Assembly: GCF_020510565.1 (NCBI RefSeq)
Contig: NZ_CP075189.1
Span: 1,906,501 to 1,970,500 of the forward strand
Length of the DNA stretch: 64,000 bases
From: Ferribacterium limneticum
GTDB taxonomy: Bacteria > Pseudomonadota > Gammaproteobacteria > Burkholderiales > Rhodocyclaceae
Direction of reading: 5' to 3'
The notes under the pieces were generated by a model, which was not told where the DNA came from, ran no database searches, and worked only from the letters and a program-made list of their open reading frames with translations. Position 1 is the first letter of the stretch, and the number at the start of each line of letters is the position of its first letter. Positions 50,666 through 59,341 of the stretch are shown piece by piece. The translations under genes were made by a program, and so were the position numbers.

Positions 50666-51958
50666 ATGAATAATTTTATTAAATATTTAACTTGCCCGGT
50701 TCATAAGGTTCCGCTGGATATTATCGCTCACTCACGCACATCTGATGGTGTAATTAAGCATGGCGCCCTTGCCTGTAAGGTTTGCGGGGATATTGTCGGA
50801 GCTATTAAGTTTGGAAAAGTTGACTTCCTTCGGTTTTCTGAAGCTAAATTATTAAACCTAGAGGAGGAAGTAGTCTCTCCCCCTTTTCAGTATAAACGTG
50901 TTCCGTGGAGTGACCCTGCGATCAAATACGAAGGCTTTGTATTTGATCCATATACAACTGACACGGAACGAATAGAGAGGGGGTGTCAAAGAAGGAGTAG
51001 CGAATCAGGTGTGTCATCAATTGAAATTGTCACTGACGCAACGGATTTGTCGCTTAGATTTCTTTCCAGCCCCTGGGGAGGAGCTGTTGGGATCGAAGTT
51101 AATGGCATCCATAAGGTTGATTGCGATTTATACTGTGAATTAGATCCTGCAGTTATTGCGATCCCTGTATTCACTAACTGTTCAGGGATTAAGGTAATCC
51201 GAATTACTGCTGGTGATGCGCATAATGCGGCACGCGGTGATGAAATACTGTTTTTTGGATTTGATGCATGCTTCTTAAGTGAAGGTAAAGGTAATTTCGA
51301 GCAGATCAACAGAGGTAACCATTATCCGGCTGCTTTTTCGTGGTGTTTGGATCACTTGTGCCAGGACGCGCTTGTTTTGGATTGCAGTTCGGGGGACCGA
51401 AAGTTCGGAGATCCTAGGGTCTTATCTTGTGAGTATATGGATTTTGCCGCCCCGGATGTTTATTGTGATGGTCATGATTTGCCGTTTGCCAATGATACAT
51501 TTGACGTTGTATTCAGCCAAGCTGTAATGGAGCACATGAAGGATCCTTTTAGGGCTGCGAAGGAAATTGCTCGTATTACTAAGCCTGGAGGACTGGTGTA
51601 TATAGAGTCAGCTTTCCTTCAACCGCTACACGGGGTTCCGTATCATTTTTTCAATACAACTCCTTGGGGTGTTGAGGCTATCTTCGCAGATGCGGGAGTT
51701 GCGGTCTCCGTGTCAGAGTGGTTTGGGCATTTATCGTTTAGCGTGCCATGGATATTACGTTCCTGTGGCGGTGGTGGACTTTCTATCCATGAGGCGGATA
51801 CTCTTAAAAATATATTACAGAAGATAGAAAATAACACATCTTATGATCAGCTTCGTGCTGGTGCAGCCGCTGTAGCCTATTGGGGAATTAAGAGCGGTTC
51901 AATAAGTGTTTGGAGTGACTATTTGAAATTGGATAGCAGGCCTAGTTATCGATATTGA
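50666..51958 (+). CDS. class I SAM-dependent methyltransferase with N-terminal zinc-ribbon-like segment
   Basis: 430 residues from ATG 50666, after an AT-rich 167-base gap. The N-terminus has YLTCPVHKVPLD and LACKVCGDIVG, a Trm112-like four-ligand segment. Residues about 75-210 form a beta-rich part I do not recognise. The C-terminal methyltransferase shows ALVLDCSSGDRKFGD in place of the usual glycine-rich loop, HDLPFANDTFDVVFSQAVMEHMKDPFRAAKEI and KPGGLVYIESAFLQPLHG. It probably methylates a sugar or an end group of the capsule. The atypical SAM loop means activity is not assured. Confidence 0.8.
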   Translation: MNNFIKYLTCPVHKVPLDIIAHSRTSDGVIKHGALACKVCGDIVGAIKFGKVDFLRFSEAKLLNLEEEVVSPPFQYKRVPWSDPAIKYEGFVFDPYTTDTERIERGCQRRSSESGVSSIEIVTDATDLSLRFLSSPWGGAVGIEVNGIHKVDCDLYCELDPAVIAIPVFTNCSGIKVIRITAGDAHNAARGDEILFFGFDACFLSEGKGNFEQINRGNHYPAAFSWCLDHLCQDALVLDCSSGDRKFGDPRVLSCEYMDFAAPDVYCDGHDLPFANDTFDVVFSQAVMEHMKDPFRAAKEIARITKPGGLVYIESAFLQPLHGVPYHFFNTTPWGVEAIFADAGVAVSVSEWFGHLSFSVPWILRSCGGGGLSIHEADTLKNILQKIENNTSYDQLRAGAAAVAYWGIKSGSISVWSDYLKLDSRPSYRY

Positions 51959-52277
51959 GGCACCAAAGTCCATAATTACTCAGTGCACGTTCGTTCGGGT
52001 ATTGTTTTTAAAGCTGCAAAAATTGCCTATTGAAGTGTGCTTTGCTTGGCCAATGGAAGGGGGAGTTGTTTCTATATATTGGATATCAAGGCTTATTTAT
52101 GGAGATTGCTAATTTTATGTAGAACGGAAAGTGAGATTTCCTCTGTGCTATAGGCGCTCCAAGATTAGGGTATGCTATGGTTTTCAATATTTTAGGCCAT
52201 ATATGTTCGTTGAGTGTCGGATTGCGGTTTTTATACAACTACATTTTAATATATTTTGCTATCCATTACCTTAGAAG
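51959..52277. other. 319-base AT-rich interval
   Basis: It lies between the methyltransferase and sulfotransferase genes. No frame longer than a few dozen codons, no clear terminator and no repeat copy are visible. A promoter for the sulfotransferase gene may be here, given the AT-rich stretch before 52278, but no box can be assigned. Confidence 0.5.
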
Positions 52278-53009
52278 ATGTCATTGATTGATTCAAACCG
52301 AAAGTGTCTTTTTATCGCTAGCGAAGTTCGCTCAGGTTCAACATACGTAGCTGAGTCTCTGGCATATGAGCTAGCTAATAATTTTGGGTACTTCATGTGG
52401 CCCCTCGCAGAAGAGCTTTTTTCGTTCCTCGACGAAAGCTCTTCACCAGGTGATGTCATCGAGACGTGGCGTACCTTATACCTTGACCCCTCTTCAGGCT
52501 TTGCGCCGGCTAAAATAATGTGTAAGGCTCTCTCTGTAATACACAGGTTGGCAAGTTGTAACCAAGATGTCAAACGGGCTTTCTTCGGCGAGAATGCATA
52601 TTGGCTCGTGATTAGACGCCGTGATCGTATAAAGCAGGCTGTTAGTCTTGCTATAGCGATTAAGGCCGGAACTTATCATTATTACGGTAATCCAGACGAG
52701 TCACCTGATAATTGTGTTGTCGTTAGCAATGCAGAGATTAATTCCGCTCTGCAAATGATCAGCCTATCTGATATTTACCTACAAGTTTTTGCGTCTACCA
52801 TTTCTGAGTCGCGGATTGTCAATTGTTTTTATGAGGATTTTATGGCTGATGAGGTTGAATGGCTAAACCGAGTGCATGCGATGTGCAATTTTCAACTTAT
52901 CGAGCCAGGAGAATACATCAATCAGGCCAAGTTGAAATCGACGGCTATAAAATCTAAGCAATTGGCTTATGCTGAATATTCACAGTGGCTTCTGCAGAAC
53001 TACGTCTAG
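52278..53009 (+). CDS. Stf0-like sulfotransferase
   Basis: 243 residues from ATG 52278. The PAPS 5'-phosphosulfate-binding loop is ASEVRSGSTYVAESL, and the 3'-phosphate-binding region is WLVIRRRDRIKQAVSLAIA; both match Stf0-type carbohydrate sulfotransferases. PAPS donates sulfate to a sugar hydroxyl. An APS kinase gene at 58.7 kb in the same block would supply the donor. It is AT-rich like its neighbours and is flanked by non-coding gaps of 319 and 185 bases, so it may have its own promoter. Confidence 0.85.
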   Translation: MSLIDSNRKCLFIASEVRSGSTYVAESLAYELANNFGYFMWPLAEELFSFLDESSSPGDVIETWRTLYLDPSSGFAPAKIMCKALSVIHRLASCNQDVKRAFFGENAYWLVIRRRDRIKQAVSLAIAIKAGTYHYYGNPDESPDNCVVVSNAEINSALQMISLSDIYLQVFASTISESRIVNCFYEDFMADEVEWLNRVHAMCNFQLIEPGEYINQAKLKSTAIKSKQLAYAEYSQWLLQNYV

Positions 53010-53194
53010 TGCTGGGGACTGCTTGGTTCTTATTTTATTAATCAAAAAATTCTACAAGTGCCACTTCCATTATGCTTTGCAAATTCTTTGGATAAACTTT
53101 TTGCAATCATGAAATAACGGTTTTGGTTGCTGCATTTTTTAATTTTTATTTAATTACTACCCAACCTAACTTTTAATGAATTACTGGATGGCTT

Positions 53195-54229
53195 ATGAGA
53201 ACCGCAATTATTACTGGAGTTACTGGTCAAGATGGTGCTTATCTTGCAGCATTGCTGCTTCAGAAAGGCTATAAGGTTTTTGGTACTTATCGTCGTACCG
53301 CATCTACTAATTTTTGGCGGATTCGTGAATTGGGAATTGATAATCATGCGAATTTGAATTTGGTTGAGTATGACTTGACGGATTTAGGAGCAAGTATTCG
53401 TTTGCTTGAAAATACCCAGGCTACTGAAGTTTATAATCTTGCGGCCCAAAGTTTTGTCGCTGTTTCATTTGATCAGCCAATGACTACGGCACATATTACG
53501 GGGTTAGGTCCCCTTCATCTGCTTGAGGCGATTCGTGTCGTGAATCGGAAAATTCGTTTTTATCAGGCTAGCACCTCGGAAATGTTCGGAAAGGTGCAAG
53601 CCATACCTCAGACTGAGAGTACTCCGTTCTATCCCCGTAGTCCTTATGGTGTCGCAAAGCTTTACGCACATTGGATGACCGTAAATTACCGAGAGTCTTA
53701 CGATATTTTTGGTTGTAGCGGTATTTTATTTAATCATGAGTCTCCTTTACGGGGATTGGAGTTTGTGACTCGCAAGATTACTGATTCATTTGCTAAGATC
53801 AGACTTGGTAAACTGGATGTTCTAGAGTTAGGTAACCTCGACGCAAAAAGAGATTGGGGCTATGCCGAGGAGTACGTCGAAGGAATGTGGCGCATGTTGC
53901 AAGCTGCTCAGCCAGATACGTATGTGTTGGCGACTAATCGGACTGAGACAGTGCGTGATTTTGTCAGTATGGCCGCTAAGGCAGCTGGTTTCGAGTTGTC
54001 GTTCAATGGTATGGCTGAGGATGAGGTGGGGGTTGATATCAAATCTGGAAAGACCTTAATCAAGGTCAATCCAAGGTTCTATCGCCCAGCCGAAGTTGAG
54101 TTGCTTATTGGCGATCCCGAAAAGGCAAAAAGAGAATTGGGTTGGAAGCCCAAAGTGACGCTTGAGCAAATGTGTCAAATTATGCTTGAGGCGGATCTTT
54201 ATCGTAATCAAAACGGAGGATCCTATTGA
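53195..54229 (+). CDS. gmd: GDP-mannose 4,6-dehydratase
   Basis: 344 residues from ATG 53195. Extended SDR motifs: [19 protein letters not shown] for NADP binding, [30 protein letters not shown] with the catalytic Thr/Ser-Glu, and [15 protein letters not shown] giving Tyr-x-x-x-Lys. [10 protein letters not shown] and [14 protein letters not shown] are Gmd-specific. It makes GDP-4-keto-6-deoxymannose from GDP-mannose. The reductase 250 bases downstream would finish a GDP-6-deoxyhexose. B. pseudomallei wcbK is a comparable locus gene. Confidence 0.94.
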   Translation: MRTAIITGVTGQDGAYLAALLLQKGYKVFGTYRRTASTNFWRIRELGIDNHANLNLVEYDLTDLGASIRLLENTQATEVYNLAAQSFVAVSFDQPMTTAHITGLGPLHLLEAIRVVNRKIRFYQASTSEMFGKVQAIPQTESTPFYPRSPYGVAKLYAHWMTVNYRESYDIFGCSGILFNHESPLRGLEFVTRKITDSFAKIRLGKLDVLELGNLDAKRDWGYAEEYVEGMWRMLQAAQPDTYVLATNRTETVRDFVSMAAKAAGFELSFNGMAEDEVGVDIKSGKTLIKVNPRFYRPAEVELLIGDPEKAKRELGWKPKVTLEQMCQIMLEADLYRNQNGGSY

Positions 54230-54476
54230 TGAAGAAATGTGCAGCATATTCGGGACAGATAATTTTTTATCGTTAGCCGAAAATCGCAGATTAGGCAATT
54301 AATGCGTGGCTTATATAGGAACTTGGTTGCGGCTGTGTATCTGTGTTTAGTTGGTGGTATTCATCACGTCTAATTCATAGATGTGGTTGCATCTCGGTGT
54401 CTCCGAACCCAGATTGAATATGCCGATTGATCCTTTCCTATGTCTATCTGCGTTGCCTGCCTTATGAGGATTGTTC

Positions 54477-55367
54477 ATGAAAGTATTGATTACCGGTGCC
54501 AATGGCTTTACTGGCATGTTTCTGGCCCGAGAATACAAGCTATTGGGCGCAGAGGTGGTTGGTCTAGTGCAACGGTCGCATCCGGAGGTTGAGGCCGACT
54601 CGGTTTTTGAGGCAAATTTGCTGGATAGGGTTCGTTTGCTTTCGGTGATACAGGCTGTCCGTCCGGACTATGTTGTTCATCTGGCGGCGATTTCCTTTGT
54701 TGCACATGGTAACGTGGATGAAATTTACCGGACGAACGTGGTTGGCACGCGCAATCTTTTGCAGGCTCTACTCGATGCTGATGTGAAGGCGAAAGGGGTG
54801 TTGCTGGCGAGTACTGCCAATATCTATGGGAACGCATCTGTCGAGGTTATCGATGAGTCGGTATCTCCTTCTCCGGCAAATGACTATGCTGTTAGCAAGT
54901 TGGCCATGGAGTATGTTGCGCGTTTGTATGCGGATCGTTTGCCGATCATAGTGACTCGGCCTTTCAATTACACGGGGGTTGGGCAGGCAGATAACTTCCT
55001 GTTGCCGAAGATTGTTGATCATTTTCGTCGGCGTGCTTCGGTTATCGAATTGGGCAATCTTGATGTGGCGCGCGATTTCTCGGATGTGCGCATGGTGGCA
55101 AACTGCTATCGCCGGTTGCTCGAGACACAGGGCGCAGTCGGCAGTATTTTCAATACTTGTAGCGGCCGGGCCCATTCGCTGATGGATGTCTTGCGGATGG
55201 CCGAGAAAATAACCGGGCATTCGATGGAGGTTCGTGTCAATCCTGCCTTTGTGCGGGCCAATGAGGTTCATGTGCTGCGTGGTTCAAGAGTCAGACTGGA
55301 AGCAGCTATTGGTTCTGTGGCTGATTATCCGCTGGAAGAGACTCTGCGCTGGATGTTGGAGGCTTGA
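54477..55367 (+). CDS. rmd: GDP-4-keto-6-deoxymannose reductase-like epimerase/dehydratase
   Basis: 296 residues from ATG 54477 with GAGG eight bases upstream. The N-terminal KVLITGANGFTGMFLARE is the NAD(P)-binding loop; VVHLAAISFVAHGN, LLASTANIYGNA and NDYAVSKLAMEYVAR (Tyr-x-x-x-Lys) complete the SDR site, and ITRPFNYTGVGQ fits Rmd-type enzymes (here VTRPFNYTGVGQ). With Gmd it should yield GDP-D-rhamnose or another 6-deoxyhexose such as 6-deoxytalose. The 247-base gap before it has no gene; GC rises again from here, so it may border the AT-rich segment. Confidence 0.88.
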   Translation: MKVLITGANGFTGMFLAREYKLLGAEVVGLVQRSHPEVEADSVFEANLLDRVRLLSVIQAVRPDYVVHLAAISFVAHGNVDEIYRTNVVGTRNLLQALLDADVKAKGVLLASTANIYGNASVEVIDESVSPSPANDYAVSKLAMEYVARLYADRLPIIVTRPFNYTGVGQADNFLLPKIVDHFRRRASVIELGNLDVARDFSDVRMVANCYRRLLETQGAVGSIFNTCSGRAHSLMDVLRMAEKITGHSMEVRVNPAFVRANEVHVLRGSRVRLEAAIGSVADYPLEETLRWMLEA

Positions 55368-55369
55368 CC

Positions 55370-55939
55370 TTGGTTGTTGGGATTTCGACATTGTTTGAAA
55401 CGCGTCTGGCCGATGACGCTAATGGTCTTTGGTTGCTTGAAGACGAGGCGTTTGTCGATGCAGTTTTGAACATTTTGGTCGAAAGCCCCGTGACCGCTGA
55501 TAAGCGGACACAATTTGTCTTGCTACTCCGTAGTGGATTTTCGAAGCACCACGTTTTGGCTGAGATTGCCGATCAGTCTAAAGAGTACTTTCGCGCTGGC
55601 AGGTTGCCGGGCATCAATAGGCGTTTGGGTCAATATCGCTTGGTATGCAGGCCTGTTGTCGGGAGCGTGATTCGATGGTTATTGGGCTTGCCTAGCGACT
55701 CCCCCTCGGAACGGCGTTTGCGAATTATTGAAAATCAGCTTTATTTGCTGGCAAAAACGACCTTTGAGCGAGTTGGGGGGGCGCATTTTCCATTTGCGCC
55801 CTGGGGCGGCATTCATCGGTTGGGGATGCTTCAGGAACTGATTGAAATCGAAGGCCAGATGGAGCCTTCGGTGAAGGCATCTTATGTGGCCTTGCTTGAG
55901 GGCTCCAGTCCGGATTTGCCTAGCGATTTGGAGTCTTGA
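55370..55939 (+). CDS. hypothetical protein with DUF4214-like module
   Basis: About 189 residues. TTG 55370 is preferred because GGAGG lies seven bases upstream; a TTG at 55364 would overlap the rmd stop but sits next to that motif. LEDEAFVDAVLNILVESPV, then a 25-residue helix region ending in a SKEYF-like segment, resembles the DUF4214 modules at the C-terminus of the FkbM fusion, and a second weak copy may lie near the C-terminus. No signal peptide. Its role is unknown; being between GDP-sugar and glycosyltransferase genes, it may be an accessory or docking partner. It overlaps the next gene by one base. Confidence 0.6.
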   Translation: MVVGISTLFETRLADDANGLWLLEDEAFVDAVLNILVESPVTADKRTQFVLLLRSGFSKHHVLAEIADQSKEYFRAGRLPGINRRLGQYRLVCRPVVGSVIRWLLGLPSDSPSERRLRIIENQLYLLAKTTFERVGGAHFPFAPWGGIHRLGMLQELIEIEGQMEPSVKASYVALLEGSSPDLPSDLES

Positions 55940-57309
55940 TGAGACTTCTGATCGATGTGCAGGGAGCTCAGAACGACAGCCGGTTTCGTGGTATTGGGCG
56001 CTATGTGAATGCCTTGCTGGCCCATTTGATTGCGACAAAAGTGGATGGCGATGAGATTGTGCTGTTACTGAACGGCCAACTTATCGACGGTGAAAAAGAG
56101 GTTAAAGCAACATACTCCGGGTTGGTCGAGGCAGAAAACTTCAAGGTCTGGTATCCGCTTGCACCGGCCTCATGGGGATCTGCGCGAAATATTGCTCGCC
56201 GGCTTACTTCGCAGGTGATCCGAGAATGGGCTATTCGTCAGGTCTCACCGGATTGCCTGCTGATTTCCAGTTTGTTTGAGGGCTGTGGGGATGATGTGGT
56301 TACATCGATTCCTTCATGTGATATGCCACCCACGGCGGTTGTGTTTTATGACTTGATTCCGTTTCTCTACCCTGAGCAATATCTTGCGAACTCTTCGCTT
56401 CGTGGCTGGTATGCGGAAAAATTGCAGCATCTTAAGTGCGCTGATTTGTTGTTGGCGATTTCGCAGGCATCGCGTCGGGATGCTATGGAATATCTTGGTG
56501 TGTCTGAAGAGCAAGTAGCCAATATTTCATCAGGTATTGATGTCGAGATGTTTGGCAGGGAAAGCGCACCTTGGGAAGATACCGTCAAGAAATATGGGGT
56601 TCCTGAGCGTTATCTTCTTTATGTTGGTGCGGCGGATCCAAGAAAAAACCTTGGCGCTTTTTTGCAGGCTTTTGGCAGCCTGCCATCTTCGGAGATTGGT
56701 GATGTGTCTGTCGTCATTGTCGGACGCATCACGAATGGGCAAAGAAAAGCGCTCGGGAAAATTGCATCGGCGCTTCCTCGTGGCAGTAGGCAGCTTATCT
56801 TTGCCGGGCACGTAAGCGACGACGCGTTGATTGCGTTTTACCGCCATGCTTTGGCTTTGGTATTTCCTTCGCTCCATGAGGGATTCGGGTTGCCTCTCCT
56901 GGAGGCTATGGCGGCTGGGTGTCCGGTCATTGCGTCAAATTGCTCGGCGTTTCCTGAGGTTGTTGGCGTGCAGGAGGCTTTGTTCGATCCCATGTCACTT
57001 CAGTCAATGTCCGAACTGATTCGTAAAGTGATTCTGGACAAGGAATACCGAAATTGGTTGATTGCTGAGCAGAGCGGGCGCGTGGGGCTTTTTTCTTGGG
57101 GTGGCGTGGCTGAGAGGGCTTGGTCTGCCATGCGTCATCTAGTGGCTAATGGGCGAAGAAGGTCCCTTGGTAGTAAGAGCACTGGACGTACAGCGTTGAT
57201 TAATGAGGTTGCGACTCAACTTCGGCTGGTCGGGGCACCGGTAAAATATTTCGTGCAGGCTGCCAAATCGATTGAGATGACGATAGCTGGCGTTCAAGGA
57301 AGCAAATAG
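55939..57309 (+). CDS. GT4-family glycosyltransferase
   Basis: 456 residues; ATG 55939 overlaps the preceding stop (TGATG). N-terminal RGIGRYVNALLAHL is the acceptor-lobe glycine loop of GT4 enzymes; SSGIDVEMF, YVGAADPRKNLGAFLQAF, VVIVGRI and SLHEGFGLPLLEAMAAGCPVIASN form the donor-binding lobe with the conserved Glu pair. The ADPRKN motif is typical of mannosyl/rhamnosyl-type GT4 transferases. Given gmd and rmd just upstream, transfer of a GDP-6-deoxyhexose is a reasonable but unproven reading. Confidence 0.9.
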   Translation: MRLLIDVQGAQNDSRFRGIGRYVNALLAHLIATKVDGDEIVLLLNGQLIDGEKEVKATYSGLVEAENFKVWYPLAPASWGSARNIARRLTSQVIREWAIRQVSPDCLLISSLFEGCGDDVVTSIPSCDMPPTAVVFYDLIPFLYPEQYLANSSLRGWYAEKLQHLKCADLLLAISQASRRDAMEYLGVSEEQVANISSGIDVEMFGRESAPWEDTVKKYGVPERYLLYVGAADPRKNLGAFLQAFGSLPSSEIGDVSVVIVGRITNGQRKALGKIASALPRGSRQLIFAGHVSDDALIAFYRHALALVFPSLHEGFGLPLLEAMAAGCPVIASNCSAFPEVVGVQEALFDPMSLQSMSELIRKVILDKEYRNWLIAEQSGRVGLFSWGGVAERAWSAMRHLVANGRRRSLGSKSTGRTALINEVATQLRLVGAPVKYFVQAAKSIEMTIAGVQGSK

Positions 57310-57449
57310 CTAGAAATTCTCTGAACAAAATTTAGCTTCGGTCGCATTCGTGGGCAAGGAAAAAGTTGGCGATCTTCTTGCGTTTCGGCGATCATCGCGT
57401 GATTCAGATGTATTTAAATATGTGTTTTTGTAAGGGTCTTTTTCCTTTT

Positions 57450-58622
57450 ATGAACTGTTCGTCTTTTAGCAGGGTTCCGGCTCTTTCGACCGTGGTGTTT
57501 GCATTGGCCATATCGATGTTGGCAGCGTGTTCAAGCCTTCCATCTTCTGGGGCAAATAAGAATCAGGTATTGCAGCCTGAGATCAGTTCGTCATTGCCGA
57601 TTAGAGTGGTCGATATCGATGACGCGACGGCCCGGCGGGTTTTTGCGGCAGATAAAAGAATCCGTTTTGCGGATGTGTTTACCAATGACAAGCGGATGGG
57701 CTATCGCGTTGGTGCCGGCGATGTTGTGGAGGTTTCAATATGGGAGGCGCCACCGGCAACCTTGTTTGGCTCGACGGTGCTCGATCCACGGGCAGGTGCT
57801 GCGACGACGCGAGTGACGACTTTTCCTGAGCAGATGGTTTCCTACGAAGGGGCGATCAATATTCCTTTTGCCGGTATGGTGCCAGCGGCGGGTAAGTCTC
57901 CTCAGGAGATCGAGTCTGAAATTGCCCGTCGCCTGCATGGCAAGGCAAATCAGGCGCAGGTGTTGGTGCGCATTACCCGTAATGCAACTTCTAACGTGAC
58001 TGTGGTTGGCGAGGTTACGCAAAGTCTCCGTATGCCGTTGACAGCCAAAGGGGAACGTTTGCTGGATGCGATTGCAGCATCAGGTGGCGTTCGCCAACCG
58101 GTGGGCAAGATGACAGTTCAGGTTACGCGTGGCGATGTGGTTCAGGCCATGGCGCTGGATACCGTGATCCAAGACCCCAAGCAGAATATCGTGTTGCAGC
58201 CGGGTGATGTGGTGACGGCCTTGTTCCAGCCGCTGAGTTTTACCGCCTTGGGAGCCACAGGCAAAAACGAAGAGGTGTTCTTTGAGGCGCAGGGTATTAC
58301 GCTGGCTCAGGCGCTGGCTCGCTCGGGCGGGTTGCAGGATAACCGGGCCGATTCGAGAGGGGTATTCATTTTTCGTTATGAAGAACCCTTGGTGCTGGGC
58401 GTAGCCGGCGAAAATCCCCCTTTGACCCCTGATGGCAAGGTGCCCGTGATCTATCGTGTGGACCTGAAGGATCCACGCAGCTTCTTTGTTGCGCAGGGGT
58501 TTCCGATACGCAACAAAGATGTGATGTACATATCCAATGCGCCAGCGGCGGAATTGCAAAAATTCCTGAATATCCTGACTTCGGTGGTGTTCACGGCGCA
58601 AGGCTTAGGGGCTATCAGGTAG
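57450..58622 (+). CDS. capsule outer-membrane export lipoprotein (BexD/CtrA/Wza family)
   Basis: 390 residues from ATG 57450, giving a lipoprotein signal ALSTVVFALAISMLAAC with lipidated Cys27; earlier in-frame ATGs would only add hydrophilic sequence. Length matches BexD/CtrA. Polysaccharide export motifs: YRVGAGDVVEVSIWEAPP, then INIPFAGMVPAAGKSPQEIE, then SNVTVVGEV for the first SLBB-like part. It forms the outer-membrane channel that completes KpsE-KpsMT export. It is placed far from kpsE, among sugar genes. The 140-base gap upstream probably holds a promoter. Confidence 0.92.
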   Translation: MNCSSFSRVPALSTVVFALAISMLAACSSLPSSGANKNQVLQPEISSSLPIRVVDIDDATARRVFAADKRIRFADVFTNDKRMGYRVGAGDVVEVSIWEAPPATLFGSTVLDPRAGAATTRVTTFPEQMVSYEGAINIPFAGMVPAAGKSPQEIESEIARRLHGKANQAQVLVRITRNATSNVTVVGEVTQSLRMPLTAKGERLLDAIAASGGVRQPVGKMTVQVTRGDVVQAMALDTVIQDPKQNIVLQPGDVVTALFQPLSFTALGATGKNEEVFFEAQGITLAQALARSGGLQDNRADSRGVFIFRYEEPLVLGVAGENPPLTPDGKVPVIYRVDLKDPRSFFVAQGFPIRNKDVMYISNAPAAELQKFLNILTSVVFTAQGLGAIR

Positions 58623-58725
58623 TGCCCAAGATCTATAGGCCGGTTTTCGAGTAACTGGTTGAAATTGAGCAGATGGCTTAACTATCGATCATAATTGATC
58701 AAAATTGGGCTGGAAAAGAACACCG

Positions 58726-59304
58726 ATGAATCTATTTTGGCAGCATAGCAGTGTAGGGAAGATTCGAAGAGCTACAGTCATGAAGCAGCAGCCAAGATGC
58801 ATATGGCTGACTGGCTTGTCCGGTGCAGGTAAATCTACTTTGGCTAGTTCTCTGGAGGAGGATTTACATGTTGCGGGTAGATTCGTCTATGTGCTTGACG
58901 GTGACAACGTTCGCCATGGACTCAACAAGGACTTGGGATTTAGTCCGGAAGACCGTCGGGAAAACATTCGGCGCGTAGCTGAAGTGGCACGGTTGATGGT
59001 GGATGCAGGCCTGATTGTCATCGTTGCCTTCATTTCCCCGTTTCGTGCTGAGCGCGATTTTGCACGGGCTTTGTTCGAGCCAGGAGAGTTCATTGAAGTA
59101 TTTGTGGATGCGTCGTTGGCCGCTTGTGAACGGCGAGATAAGAAGGGGCTGTATGCATTGGCTCGCTCAGGAGGACTGAAGGAATTTACGGGTATCAATA
59201 GTCCGTATGAGATACCGTTTTCTCCTGAAATCCATTTGGAAACGGATCATGACTCGTTGTCGGATTGCCTTGCTGAGATTCGCCTGTTTCTCGATACTAG
59301 ATGA
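58726..59304 (+). CDS. cysC: adenylylsulfate kinase
   Basis: 192 residues from ATG 58726. The P-loop is WLTGLSGAGKSTLASSL (Walker A near residue 30), followed by YVLDGDNVRHGLNKDLGFSP with the DGDN substrate loop, RRENIRRVAEVARLMVDAGL and FISPFRAERDFAR, the APS-binding lid. It phosphorylates APS to PAPS. There are no cysD/N neighbours, so this looks like a dedicated donor-making enzyme for the Stf0 sulfotransferase in the same block. The true start could be 58705 (TTG) but the ATG fits family lengths. Confidence 0.93.
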   Translation: MNLFWQHSSVGKIRRATVMKQQPRCIWLTGLSGAGKSTLASSLEEDLHVAGRFVYVLDGDNVRHGLNKDLGFSPEDRRENIRRVAEVARLMVDAGLIVIVAFISPFRAERDFARALFEPGEFIEVFVDASLAACERRDKKGLYALARSGGLKEFTGINSPYEIPFSPEIHLETDHDSLSDCLAEIRLFLDTR

Positions 59305-59341
59305 GACATGAGCGTTGTGTCCGCGACAGGAGATGCCTGCC

